Source: Bradyrhizobium sp. CB1717
GTDB taxonomy: Bacteria; Pseudomonadota; Alphaproteobacteria; Rhizobiales; Xanthobacteraceae
Direction: 5' to 3'
Assembly (NCBI RefSeq): GCF_029714325.1
Contig: NZ_CP121666.1
Coordinates: 496,001 to 560,000 of the forward strand
Length of the DNA stretch: 64,000 bases
The notes beneath the pieces are model-generated. The model ran no database searches. It saw only the letters and a list, made by a program, of their open reading frames with translations, and was not told the DNA's origin. The translations under genes were made by a program, and so were the position numbers. Positions 1 to 8,540 of this stretch are shown one piece after another (position 1 is the first letter of the stretch; every line of letters starts with the position of its first letter).

Positions 1-1
1 A

Positions 2-787
2 CATGAAGATCAGGTTGTTCAGCTAGTTTGCAAGCGGTTCGTCGATCTAAGAGGTGCAAGACCGGAGAGCGAACGGAAGGATAAAAACGCATCGGACAAC
101 AATAATTTCTACAGGGCCTCGCATATCGAAGCGTTTTTGCCGGAGGCCGATGTGATCGGCACCTACGCCAATGTCTCGGACGTCCCCTGCGAAATTCAAG
201 TCTGCAGCATGATGGCCCATGTCTGGAATGAGATCGAACACGATCTCGGCTATAAGCCTCTGACCGGCTCTCTGTCCGAACAGGAGCGCAGCTTGCTAGT
301 ATCGCTTGGGTTCGCCGTTCGGCAGGGCGACATGACAATCGGAAATCTGTTTGCCGAGACGGAGCGACGGCAACGGGAACACGGAGGCGTCTTCACGGAC
401 GTCTATGACTTTGTGGCGCGAGTCCGTGGCTGGTTTCCGGACATCGATTTCGGGCGAAACGCTGGTCCCCTGTACGAAGCGCTACAACCAGTGCGCCTCG
501 TCTCCCCGGAGAGCATCCGGAAGCTGATTGGTGCTTCCGAGCCTATGACAGACGCCGCGCGGAGCGGGCTCGATGAATTTGCGGCGAAGCTGGCGGCCAA
601 AGGCGACGCCCGGTTCGCGTTGGACCGTAACTCCTCCGACCTTCTGCTCGTCCTGCTTTTGCCAAAGGTCGCAACTTACATCGTGTCGTCATCCGGCGAC
701 GCGGTCTCCGACGGTGTTGCTCGCCTACGCTGGTTTGCGGCCCGCTTTCAAGAGCTCTCCAAGGTGGAAAGCGGAGGTCGCAGCTGA
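2..787 (+). CDS. RelA/SpoT-type (p)ppGpp synthetase-like protein, 5' partial
   Basis: The reading frame is open from the left edge of the window, so the true start lies outside. The early part holds the RelA/SpoT nucleotidyltransferase signature EIQVCSMMAHVWNEIEHDLG (about residues 65-85 of the visible part), preceded by FYRASHIEA, which fits the usual Y-x-A-x-H stretch of this fold. Family knowledge: such domains transfer pyrophosphate to GDP/GTP or, in toxic small alarmone synthetases, to other nucleotides or tRNA. The C-terminal half, after about residue 140, is not recognised. The stop overlaps the pglZ start (TGATG), so the two are translationally coupled and probably form one BREX operon. 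This is not a standard BREX gene; an accessory effector or regulator role is inferred. Confidence 0.8.
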   Translation, partial: HEDQVVQLVCKRFVDLRGARPESERKDKNASDNNNFYRASHIEAFLPEADVIGTYANVSDVPCEIQVCSMMAHVWNEIEHDLGYKPLTGSLSEQERSLLVSLGFAVRQGDMTIGNLFAETERRQREHGGVFTDVYDFVARVRGWFPDIDFGRNAGPLYEALQPVRLVSPESIRKLIGASEPMTDAARSGLDEFAAKLAAKGDARFALDRNSSDLLLVLLLPKVATYIVSSSGDAVSDGVARLRWFAARFQELSKVESGGRS

Positions 788-3339
788 TGCACCCTTTGAA
801 CAAGTATATTTCGAAGCAGCTCAGTGAGAAGCTGAAAGCCAGAAAGGTGGTCGTCTGGTACGATCCCCGCCGCGAATTTGCTCCTTTTGTTGCGGAATTG
901 CGCGGTGGCGCACGGACCACCGACGAGGCGGTCCCCGTAACCGTCAGCGATATATCGGCGCGACTGACGGAATATGATGGCTCGATGTTTGAGCTTCGGA
1001 CGGTCGTGGAGCCCTTCGTCTGCGCGGATGCGCCGACCGAGTGCATGATCGTCTACCTGCCTGGCTGTGAGCGTGATCGTCAGGGTTCGGTACTGATGGA
1101 ACTCGAAAAGGCTGGTGATTGCTATGAGCCGCAGCTGAAGCGGCTCGCGCGCAATGTGCTGCGCCAGCGTTACACCGACGGCGTGATCGACGAGATGCTG
1201 GCGCCGGAGCAGGTTTCCTATGAGGATCTTGCGCGTGCATCTTCGGACTCGTCGTCGACCGAGCCGCCATCGGTTTTGAGGTCGATCTTCCACAGCGCGT
1301 CGGGGAACGAAGGGATTATCGCGGCGTGGCTTGCAAGCGACGAGCGCGATGCCGAGATCGAGGCGAAAGAGGCGATCCGAGAGCTGGTGAAGCTGGTGCG
1401 CTCGAAGCTCGGACTTGAGCTCTCCGAAGTGGCCCCGTTGGCCAAACTTCGCAGCATAACGCTGCGATACGTTCTCGGTGCTGAGTTCAGGAGTGTTTTG
1501 GTCGGCGTCATTCCATCGTCTGTTCAAGCTATCCCGGCGCCGAAGTCGCGGGATGAGGAAACCTCGATCAAAGAGCTCGCCCATGTGCTTCGTGCCCGTT
1601 ACTCCGAGGTATATCCTCAGATCGCAGATCGCGTCGAGGCGGAGCTCGGCCTTCACGAAGAACAAGCGACATTCGCGGGTCTTGGATCAACTGATACGTT
1701 CCGCTTCGCGGAGCGCGTGCTACTGGCTCAATGTGGTGAGCTGGTCGCGGCGAAGAAATTCGACGAGGCTCTCGAGATCATCGGTGGGTTGGAACACAGC
1801 TTCTGGCTGGAGCGCGATGTAGGGCGGAAGGCCCAGTGGGAAGCCTGCCGTCTCATGGCCGAGCTCGGTATTCTCGGAGTGGCTGTGCACGCCGCGATCG
1901 GAAAAGCCAGTGGCGACGCAAATACCTGGATTAGCGCCTACGCCGCCAAGGACGGTTGGTTCAGACTAGACCAGGCGCAACGCCGTCTTGAGGCATGGGT
2001 CGCAAATCTTGACGACGAACCGGAGGAGCGACCGCTGGGGGTCGTTCGTGGCATCTACGAAGACGCATGCCGCGCTATGGCAGAGGGCTTTACGAGAGCT
2101 CTTGTCGCCGCGAAATGGACGGTCTCATCGTCACTGCATCAAACGAAGATCTACAGCGGTATCGTCTCAGAGCAGCCCAAGCCCGTGGCATACTTCTTTG
2201 TTGACGCCATGCGTTTCGAGATGGGTGTCGAACTCGCCGAGCGGCTTCCACAGGTCGTGGAAGTCAGCGTGCGCCCCGCGGTCTGCGTGCTGCCTAGCAT
2301 CACTCCGATCGGGATGGCAGCCCTTCAGCCAGGAGCATCTTCGAGCTTTAGTGTGGTGGAGCAGGCGGGGGCGTTGGGTGTTCGCATCGATGACGCGTTC
2401 CTTCCTGACCTAGCCGCGCGAAAAAAGTTCGCCAGCTCGCGCATTCCCAAATTGGCGGATGTGGCGCTGGACGAACTGCTGAGCCTTCAACCGTCAAGAC
2501 TTGTAAAGAGGATCGACGGTGCTCAGGTCGTCATCGTACGGTCGCAGGAAATTGACCACGCAGGTGAGCGCGGGTTCACGTTTCAGGCTCGGCAGGTGAT
2601 GGACACCGTTATCGATAATCTCGCCCGAGCTGTCAGAAAGCTTGCTACGGCGGGTATCGAGAACTGTGTGCTGACGGCAGACCACGGGCACCTCTTTTTT
2701 CCATCAGATCGCGACGAGTCGATGCGGCTGGACCCGCCGGGAGGGGATGAAGTCGACCTACATCGCCGCTGTTGGATTGGGCGCGGCGGAGCAACGCCGA
2801 CCGGTTGCGTGCGCGTGACCGCCTCGGCACTCGGATACGACTCCGATCTCGATTTTGTATTTCCCGCAAGCAATGCGGTCTTCAAAGCGGGGGGCGACCT
2901 GGCATTCCACCACGGTGGTCCCTCATTGCAGGAAATGGTTATCCCTGTGGTCACGGTCCGCATGAAGACGAGCGCGCCGAAGCGTTCGACTTCAGAACCG
3001 GTCACGGCCACGGGCCTGCCTGACGCTGTCACCAACCGTATCTTCAGCGTCGTGATCCAGCTCGACGGCAAGAACCTCTCGCTGTTTTCCACCGAACTGT
3101 TGGTCCGACCGATGCTCATCTCGGCCGGAAAGCAGGTGGGTGGAGTCGGAATGGCCATTGACGGCGATTTCGATCGCACGACAGGCTGCGTGAAATTGCA
3201 GGCCGGGAAGCAGGTCACGGTCGCGTTCTTGTTGAGCGACGAGAGCGTGCCGTCGCTCCGCATCGTTATCCAAGACCCGACTACTGACGCGGAGCTGTAT
3301 CGCTCACCCATCGACATCCCGGTTCGTCTCGGAGTTTAA
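787..3339 (+). CDS. pglZ: BREX alkaline-phosphatase-superfamily protein PglZ
   Basis: 850 residues, the usual PglZ size. The PglZ core shows the metal-binding-type motifs of the alkaline phosphatase superfamily: FFVDAMRFEM near residue 470, LTADHGHLFF near 630 and FHHGG near 707. PglZ is an essential BREX component, needed with PglX for host DNA methylation and phage exclusion in characterised type 1 systems. The start ATG overlaps the stop of the upstream RelA/SpoT gene, and brxL begins one base after this stop. brxA, brxB, brxC and pglX would be expected to the left of the window. The gene looks intact, and the assignment rests on motifs plus the adjacent brxL. Confidence 0.92.
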   Translation: MHPLNKYISKQLSEKLKARKVVVWYDPRREFAPFVAELRGGARTTDEAVPVTVSDISARLTEYDGSMFELRTVVEPFVCADAPTECMIVYLPGCERDRQGSVLMELEKAGDCYEPQLKRLARNVLRQRYTDGVIDEMLAPEQVSYEDLARASSDSSSTEPPSVLRSIFHSASGNEGIIAAWLASDERDAEIEAKEAIRELVKLVRSKLGLELSEVAPLAKLRSITLRYVLGAEFRSVLVGVIPSSVQAIPAPKSRDEETSIKELAHVLRARYSEVYPQIADRVEAELGLHEEQATFAGLGSTDTFRFAERVLLAQCGELVAAKKFDEALEIIGGLEHSFWLERDVGRKAQWEACRLMAELGILGVAVHAAIGKASGDANTWISAYAAKDGWFRLDQAQRRLEAWVANLDDEPEERPLGVVRGIYEDACRAMAEGFTRALVAAKWTVSSSLHQTKIYSGIVSEQPKPVAYFFVDAMRFEMGVELAERLPQVVEVSVRPAVCVLPSITPIGMAALQPGASSSFSVVEQAGALGVRIDDAFLPDLAARKKFASSRIPKLADVALDELLSLQPSRLVKRIDGAQVVIVRSQEIDHAGERGFTFQARQVMDTVIDNLARAVRKLATAGIENCVLTADHGHLFFPSDRDESMRLDPPGGDEVDLHRRCWIGRGGATPTGCVRVTASALGYDSDLDFVFPASNAVFKAGGDLAFHHGGPSLQEMVIPVVTVRMKTSAPKRSTSEPVTATGLPDAVTNRIFSVVIQLDGKNLSLFSTELLVRPMLISAGKQVGGVGMAIDGDFDRTTGCVKLQAGKQVTVAFLLSDESVPSLRIVIQDPTTDAELYRSPIDIPVRLGV

Positions 3340-3340
3340 G

Positions 3341-5384
3341 ATGAGCAACGGTATACCGTCGGCCCGCGATTTACTCGACAATAAGGCGAACCAGCTGTTC
3401 GCCGGAAAGGTCGTCCGGAAGGATCTCGTTCGGAAGGTCAAGGTTGGGGCCAATGTGCCCGTCTTCGTGCTGGAGTTCCTGCTCGGAAAATACTGCGCCT
3501 CGTCCGACGAAATCGCGATTCAGATGGGGCTGCAGGTCGTCAACGACACGCTCGCAAACAACTATATCCGGCCAGACGAGTCTGCAAAGGCGCAGAGCAA
3601 GGTCAAAGAGAGTGGAAGATACTCCTTCATCGACAAGGTGAAAGTGCGGCTGGTCGATTCGGACTACTGGGCAGAGGGTGTGAATTTTAATAACAAGTTC
3701 CTCCATATACCCAGCCAATACGTGCGTGACTATGAGCGCCTGCTTATGGGTGGCGTATGGGCACAAGTCGACATGCGGTTCGAAACCGACGAGGAGTCAA
3801 AGGGCAAGAATCCGTTTTGGATCGACAAGCTCGTCCCAATTCAAATTGCGACCTTTGACCTCGACGAATACCGCAATGTCAGGAAGCAGTTCACGACCGA
3901 CGAGTGGTTGGATCTTATCGTTCGGAGCATGGGGTATGAGCCCGGCGAGATGTCCCGACGGCTCAAGCTGCTCTTCCTGGTTCGGCTCATCCCCTTGGCG
4001 GAGCGGAACTACAACCTGGTTGAGCTTGGCCCCCGAGGGACCGGCAAGAGTTATGTGGTCCAGGAGGTTTCGCCTTACACGGCGCTTCTGACGGGAGGGA
4101 CGACGGTCGCTAATCTATTTGGCCACATGTCGGGACGTCAAAAGGGCATGGTGCAGATCTGGGATGTCGTCGGTTTCGATGAGGTCGCAGACCTGCAGAA
4201 GATGCCGAAGGAAGTCATCACGACGATGAAGACCTACTGCGAGTCCGGCACGTTCCAACGCGGACAGGAGGCCGTTGCGGGAGACGCGAGCATAGCGATG
4301 TTCGGCAACACCAATCAGCCGATCGATGTCATGGTCCAGACAGGTCACCTCTTTGCCCCGATGCCTGACACCATTCGCGACGATATGGCTTTCATCGATC
4401 GTCTGCACTTTTATCTCCCAGGCTGGGAGATTCCGCAGATGCGGAACCAACTCTTCACCGACCACTATGGATTCGTCGTCGATTATCTCGCTGAGGCCTT
4501 GCGCGATATGCGCAAGCACAATTTCACGGAGATTATTGACCGTTTTTTTTTCGATGGGGGCACACCTCAATGCGCGAGATCGTAAAGCGGTCAGGAAAAC
4601 CGTATCCGGCTTGGTGAAGATCTTATTTCCGCACGGTGAGGTGACTCAGGAAGAGCTTGCCGAGACTCTCGAGCTGGCTCTTGAGGGTCGGCGGCGCGTG
4701 AAGGAGCAGCTCAAGAAGATGGGCTCCTTTGAGTACCATCAAACATCGTTCAGCTATACGCTTCAAGATACGGGCGAAGAGCGCTTTGTTGGGGTCCCCG
4801 AGCAAGGTGGACGAGATTTGATTTCTGCGGATCCCCTATCTCCGGGAACAGTCTACACTGCCGGTGTGACGTCCGAAGGAACGGTTGGTCTATATCGCTT
4901 GGAAGTTTCAGTTTCGAGCGGGAACGGAAAGCTCAAGATGGCGGGCGGCATTTCTGGGGCCATGAAGGAATCCGTGCAGCGCGCTTTCAGCTATATTCAG
5001 GCGAAGAAGGTCGAGCTCGGCATCGCGCGAGACCTTGATAGTTCGGACATGCATGTTGAGGTCATTGATCTCCTGGGTAATCGCTTGGAGGCTGAGGTTG
5101 GAGTCGCGTTTTTTGTCGCCGCCTATTCGGCCTTTCGAAAGGCCCCTGTCAGTCCTGCACTGCTAGTACTTGGCGATATGAGCGTGCAGGGCAATATAAA
5201 GCCTCTGCGATCTCTGACTGAACCGCTTCAAGTCGCGAAAGACAATGGCGCGAAGCGGTCCCTCATTCCGATCGAGAACAAGCGGAACTTCCTCGATGTG
5301 AGTGCGGATATCATGGAGCACGTCGATCCGATCTTCTACGGAGATCCGAAAACAGCGGCTTTAAAGGTGATAGGAGCTAACTGA
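3341..5384 (+). pseudogene. brxL: BREX Lon-like ATPase BrxL, frameshifted in a T9 run
   Basis: Two overlapping frames together make one BrxL of about 680 residues, the family's normal length. The first frame (3341-4585) carries Walker A (GPRGTGKSY, near residue 230) and Walker B (VVGFDEVADL, near 275), then ends abnormally just after a run of nine Ts at 4543-4551. The second frame resumes directly with MGAHLNARDRKAVRKTVSGL and runs to 5384 through the Lon-protease-like region (LVLGDMSVQGNIKPLRSL). Removing one T would restore a continuous protein. The start has a good ribosome site (GGAG, six bases upstream). The shift may be a true mutation, phase variation, polymerase slippage that yields some full-length protein, or a sequencing error; the sequence cannot decide. 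Confidence 0.88.
4543..4551 (+). repeat. T9 homopolymer at the brxL frameshift
   Basis: Nine consecutive Ts inside brxL at the exact point where the conserved protein changes frame. Eight Ts would keep it in frame. Runs of this length are known sites of replication and transcription slippage, and also of consensus errors in some sequencing methods. Confidence 0.9.
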
Positions 5385-5534
5385 TTGAGCGTAGGCTGTT
5401 TGGGGTCAATGCTGACAATGAGCCTGCCTTTGGCTTCATCCTGACGGGCGCGCGGATGAGCAGAAGATTCGCTACTCCAATCGTGGCGGTTAGATATATT
5501 GTCGCGAATGCGATCAGCTCGTCGCTCCGCCTGC

Positions 5535-5669
5535 GCGTTGCTCGACAAGCTCGGTCGGGTGATCCTAGCTAGAGCGTTTCGTGGCGAACTGGTGCGGCTC
5601 GACTCTAGACTAACGACCAGCCCGCCGAGGTGTTGCTCGACCGGGTCAGGGCGACGCGGTCCTGTCGCA
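5535..5669 (+). pseudogene. hsdS: Remnant of a type I restriction specificity subunit (HsdS) C-terminus
   Basis: The stretch translates to LLDKLGRVILARAFRGELV, which matches the conserved end of HsdS proteins (the ...ILAKAFRGELVPQDPNDEPA... region). Right after GELV the match moves to another frame (from 5612): NDQPAEVLLDRVRATR, the expected continuation. There is thus a frameshift, and nothing of the DNA-recognition domains or of hsdM/hsdR is visible. It lies between brxL and zorA and is best read as a scar of a lost type I restriction system. No function is expected. Confidence 0.75.
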
Positions 5670-5760
5670 TCTGCGGGCACATGGAAACAATCGCAGATCC
5701 GATTTTGGAGTACGGGATAACTGGTCCTCTCCCGGTATAAACCATTGATTGCACGGCCGT

Positions 5761-5790
5761 TGTTGCTAACTTATTGGCGTTCCTAGTATC
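5761..5790 (+). promoter_or_regulatory. Candidate sigma-70-like promoter for zorAB
   Basis: TTGTTG at 5761-5766 and TAGTAT at 5785-5790 with an 18-base spacer, about 30 bases ahead of the zorA GTG start. It is a reasonable but weak match, supported mainly by position. Confidence 0.35.
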
Positions 5791-5820
5791 TTTTGCAGAT
5801 CAAGATCCAATTGGTGAATC

Positions 5821-7575
5821 GTGGAACTTTTGAATCAGCTCCTGCGCGAACTAGGGTTGGAAGCCAAGCTGGCCCAACTGAGCGTTCTCTGGTCCACCTA
5901 CGCCGGCCAGCCGCGCACCTCTGTTATGGCGATTGGCTTCGCTCTCTTTGTTTTCACACTGTTCTTCGTCGTCTTCTTCCTTTTGAGGTCTATTCCTCTT
6001 CGTATTCGGCTCTGGCGCGTAGCATACCGGCTTCGCAATGCAGACCCTTTGACGTCCGACTTCAAAAAGATATTCGCGGCCGACCGCAAGCTTCTGCACC
6101 TCTGGAACGAGTATCGCCATACGCTCCATCCTCAGAAGGAATTTGATGCAGAAACGGCCACAGACAAAGTCGTAGCGCTACGCGCAACGTCTTCCGCTGA
6201 GCATTTCTTCAATAGCCAGACCGTCTATGAGACACGGTTACGGACTGAATTCTTCAAGCATCTCCCGGGCATCTGCACGGGCCTTGGAATCATCGGCACT
6301 TTCCTTGGCCTCATACAAGGACTTTCTGCTTTCAATGTATCCGAAAACATCCAAGAGGTCCGCAGCAGCATAGATGCGCTTCTGCATGGTGTTTATGAAG
6401 CATTCGAGGTCTCTGTTACTGCAATCATTCTCGCGATAGCCATCACTTTCGTCGAGAAGTGGATTGTTTCCAGTCTTAGTCATGCGACTGAGCTCATTGT
6501 CCAACGTTTGGACGCCATCTTCGAGAGTGGTGCAAACACGGAGTACCTTGAACGACTTGTTCGCTCATCCGAGGAGACGGCTAAGCAGTCTCGTATACTC
6601 AAAGATTCGCTGGTCGCAGACCTCAAGGAAGTCCTTTCTGAGCTGACCCGCAAGCAGATAGAGGCGGCGAACGCCCACGCATCTACCATTGGACCTCAAA
6701 TTGCCTCCAGTTTAAAGCAGGAGCTTGCTGATCCACTTGCGAAAATTTCGGCTGCCGTCGCCCAGGTTAGCAACGACCAAAGTGGCGCTGTGACCAAGCT
6801 GCTTACAGACGTTCTCGCGAGCTTTAGCGAACAACTGAAAGGCCTGCTGCAAAGCCAAGCTACCGACATCACCAGACTCCAGCAGGAAGCCGCACAAGGA
6901 CTCCGAGCCGCTGTCGACAAGATCGACGCCATGGTAGTCAAACTTGACGAGACCAGCAGCAAATCGACGACCCAGCTTACATCCAGCGTCGCAGACGCTA
7001 TCACCAATATCCAAAAGCAATTGGCACAATTTGAGACCTCAACTGGCACCTCGACCAATACTCTGTCTAACAGTGCCGACCGACTTAGCTCCTCAATTGA
7101 TAATTTCCTCGCTGCTGTTGGAGGCCTGATAAACGCGGTCTCTGCGATTGGTCAGACGAGTGACAACCTGATGCGATCTGCAGATCAGATCGCGACCGCC
7201 TCGTCCCGCCTTTCGGAAGTTTCCGCAGATTATAACACGACCCGAGCCTCGATCGCTGCCATGATCGGTGAACTGGGAGCAATTACCGAGGTGGCTAGAC
7301 GGGACGCTACAGTCACGAGCGAAATCGTTGCCAGGATTGAAGCCTCCGCCAACAAATTGAATGAAGCTCAACTACATGCGCAGGAGTTTCTGGACCGGGT
7401 TTCCGATGTGCTGGAATCAACTCATCGAGAATTTGCAGAGAATATGAGGAAGACACTCGGTGAAGCCAACCGACAATTCTTCGACCAGCTTTCGCAAGCG
7501 ACTGGGCTGCTTCGTACCGGCATTATGGAGCTGGAGACCACGCTGACAGCGCTTGATATCAGACAGAGCGCTTAA
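5821..7575 (+). CDS. zorA: Zorya anti-phage system membrane motor protein ZorA
   Basis: 584 residues. A transmembrane segment near residues 37-60 is followed by a MotA/ExbB-like core with two further hydrophobic helices, around 150-172 (GICTGLGIIGTFLGLIQGL) and 192-217. The remaining 360 or so residues are low in hydrophobicity, rich in Ala/Ser/Thr/Gln and helical in character, which fits the long cytoplasmic tail of ZorA. In characterised Zorya systems ZorA5-ZorB2 forms a proton-driven inner-membrane motor that senses phage at the cell envelope and signals to cytosolic effectors through this tail. It starts with GTG. zorB follows after 16 bases. Confidence 0.9.
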   Translation: MELLNQLLRELGLEAKLAQLSVLWSTYAGQPRTSVMAIGFALFVFTLFFVVFFLLRSIPLRIRLWRVAYRLRNADPLTSDFKKIFAADRKLLHLWNEYRHTLHPQKEFDAETATDKVVALRATSSAEHFFNSQTVYETRLRTEFFKHLPGICTGLGIIGTFLGLIQGLSAFNVSENIQEVRSSIDALLHGVYEAFEVSVTAIILAIAITFVEKWIVSSLSHATELIVQRLDAIFESGANTEYLERLVRSSEETAKQSRILKDSLVADLKEVLSELTRKQIEAANAHASTIGPQIASSLKQELADPLAKISAAVAQVSNDQSGAVTKLLTDVLASFSEQLKGLLQSQATDITRLQQEAAQGLRAAVDKIDAMVVKLDETSSKSTTQLTSSVADAITNIQKQLAQFETSTGTSTNTLSNSADRLSSSIDNFLAAVGGLINAVSAIGQTSDNLMRSADQIATASSRLSEVSADYNTTRASIAAMIGELGAITEVARRDATVTSEIVARIEASANKLNEAQLHAQEFLDRVSDVLESTHREFAENMRKTLGEANRQFFDQLSQATGLLRTGIMELETTLTALDIRQSA

Positions 7576-7591
7576 TAGCCGAATATTTCTC

Positions 7592-8464
7592 ATGTTTGAA
7601 AGCACATCACCGCGTCGAAGAGCGAGCCAAGATGACGCCGAGCGCCCATTTTGGATATCCTTCTCGGATCTGATGACAGCCTTGATGATCCTCTTCCTTG
7701 TCGTCATGTGCGTTGCAATGCTTTCCATTACACGCAAGGTAAGCGACAACGAGAGAAGAGGTTTGGACAGGGACGCCGAGATCGGCCGACTGCTCGATCT
7801 GCTCGAAACCAACATAACCGCCTGCGGCGACGCGCGCTTGGATAAAGAGCGGCGAATAATTGATTTTGGAACGCAAGCTTCTTTCGAATTCAAGAGTCAT
7901 CGACTATCGGCTACGCAGGAAAAATATCTTCGTGCGTGCGTCCCACACATACTCTCGGCTGCTGATAGCGAACTTGGACGAAAGTGGATCAAGCGCATCG
8001 TCGTTGAAGGATATACTGACCAAGTTGGCGGATATCTCATCAACCTAAATTTGAGTCTTCAGAGGAGCCAACGAGTACTATGCACGTTACTAGGAAAAAC
8101 CTACCCCGACGAACCAGAGTTCAGCGCGGAGAATCGCAAACGGATTCAACAACTCTTCTTGGTTGGCGGTTACTCATTCAACTCTGCCAAGCAGAATGCC
8201 GATGAGAGCCGACGCGTTGAGCTACGATTAGAGTTCCTGGGATTGAATGAGAAGTCCCAGTCGCCTCTCACAAGCGACCCTAGTACAGCCGATCCCGAAG
8301 CTACGTGTCCACTCGACCCGGCCGTTCCGCGGCTGCAAGCCCAGCCTCTACGTCCGACGATGCCGCCACCGCTGGCCACGACCCCTAGTCGCCAAGCGAC
8401 GCCCTCTCCCTCTCCCTCCCCCTCTCCGTCAAACTCGCTTCTGCAGCGACTATTTCCGAGATGA
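7592..8464 (+). CDS. zorB: Zorya peptidoglycan-anchoring motor protein ZorB
   Basis: 290 residues from the ATG at 7592; longer frames reach a TTG inside zorA but lack support. A single transmembrane helix lies at about residues 23-47 and carries Asp26 in SFSDLM, the position expected for the ion-translocating aspartate of MotB-type stators. An OmpA-like peptidoglycan-binding domain follows (EGYTDQVGG near residue 145, then ADESRRVELRLEFL). The last 60 or so residues are Pro/Ser/Thr-rich and include a short hexanucleotide repeat (8402-8427) encoding Pro-Ser repeats, an unusual tail. It pairs with zorA. The gene converges on zorD, 76 bases away. Confidence 0.9.
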   Translation: MFESTSPRRRASQDDAERPFWISFSDLMTALMILFLVVMCVAMLSITRKVSDNERRGLDRDAEIGRLLDLLETNITACGDARLDKERRIIDFGTQASFEFKSHRLSATQEKYLRACVPHILSAADSELGRKWIKRIVVEGYTDQVGGYLINLNLSLQRSQRVLCTLLGKTYPDEPEFSAENRKRIQQLFLVGGYSFNSAKQNADESRRVELRLEFLGLNEKSQSPLTSDPSTADPEATCPLDPAVPRLQAQPLRPTMPPPLATTPSRQATPSPSPSPSPSNSLLQRLFPR

Positions 8465-8540
8465 CGAACGTTTCGCAGCTGCGCAACTATCGCCGCTTCC
8501 TGCATTGACTGCCGCCGTCGTTCGGCAAGTGCTCTTCGAA

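Noticed and set aside
8402..8427. Hexanucleotide repeat as a separate mobile or CRISPR-like repeat
   Set aside because: It is a short CT-rich microsatellite inside zorB that only encodes Pro-Ser repeats.
8465..8540. Bidirectional terminator between zorB and zorD
   Set aside because: Expected by position, but the only inverted match (CGAACG/CGTTCG) has arms about 50 bases apart and no T-run.
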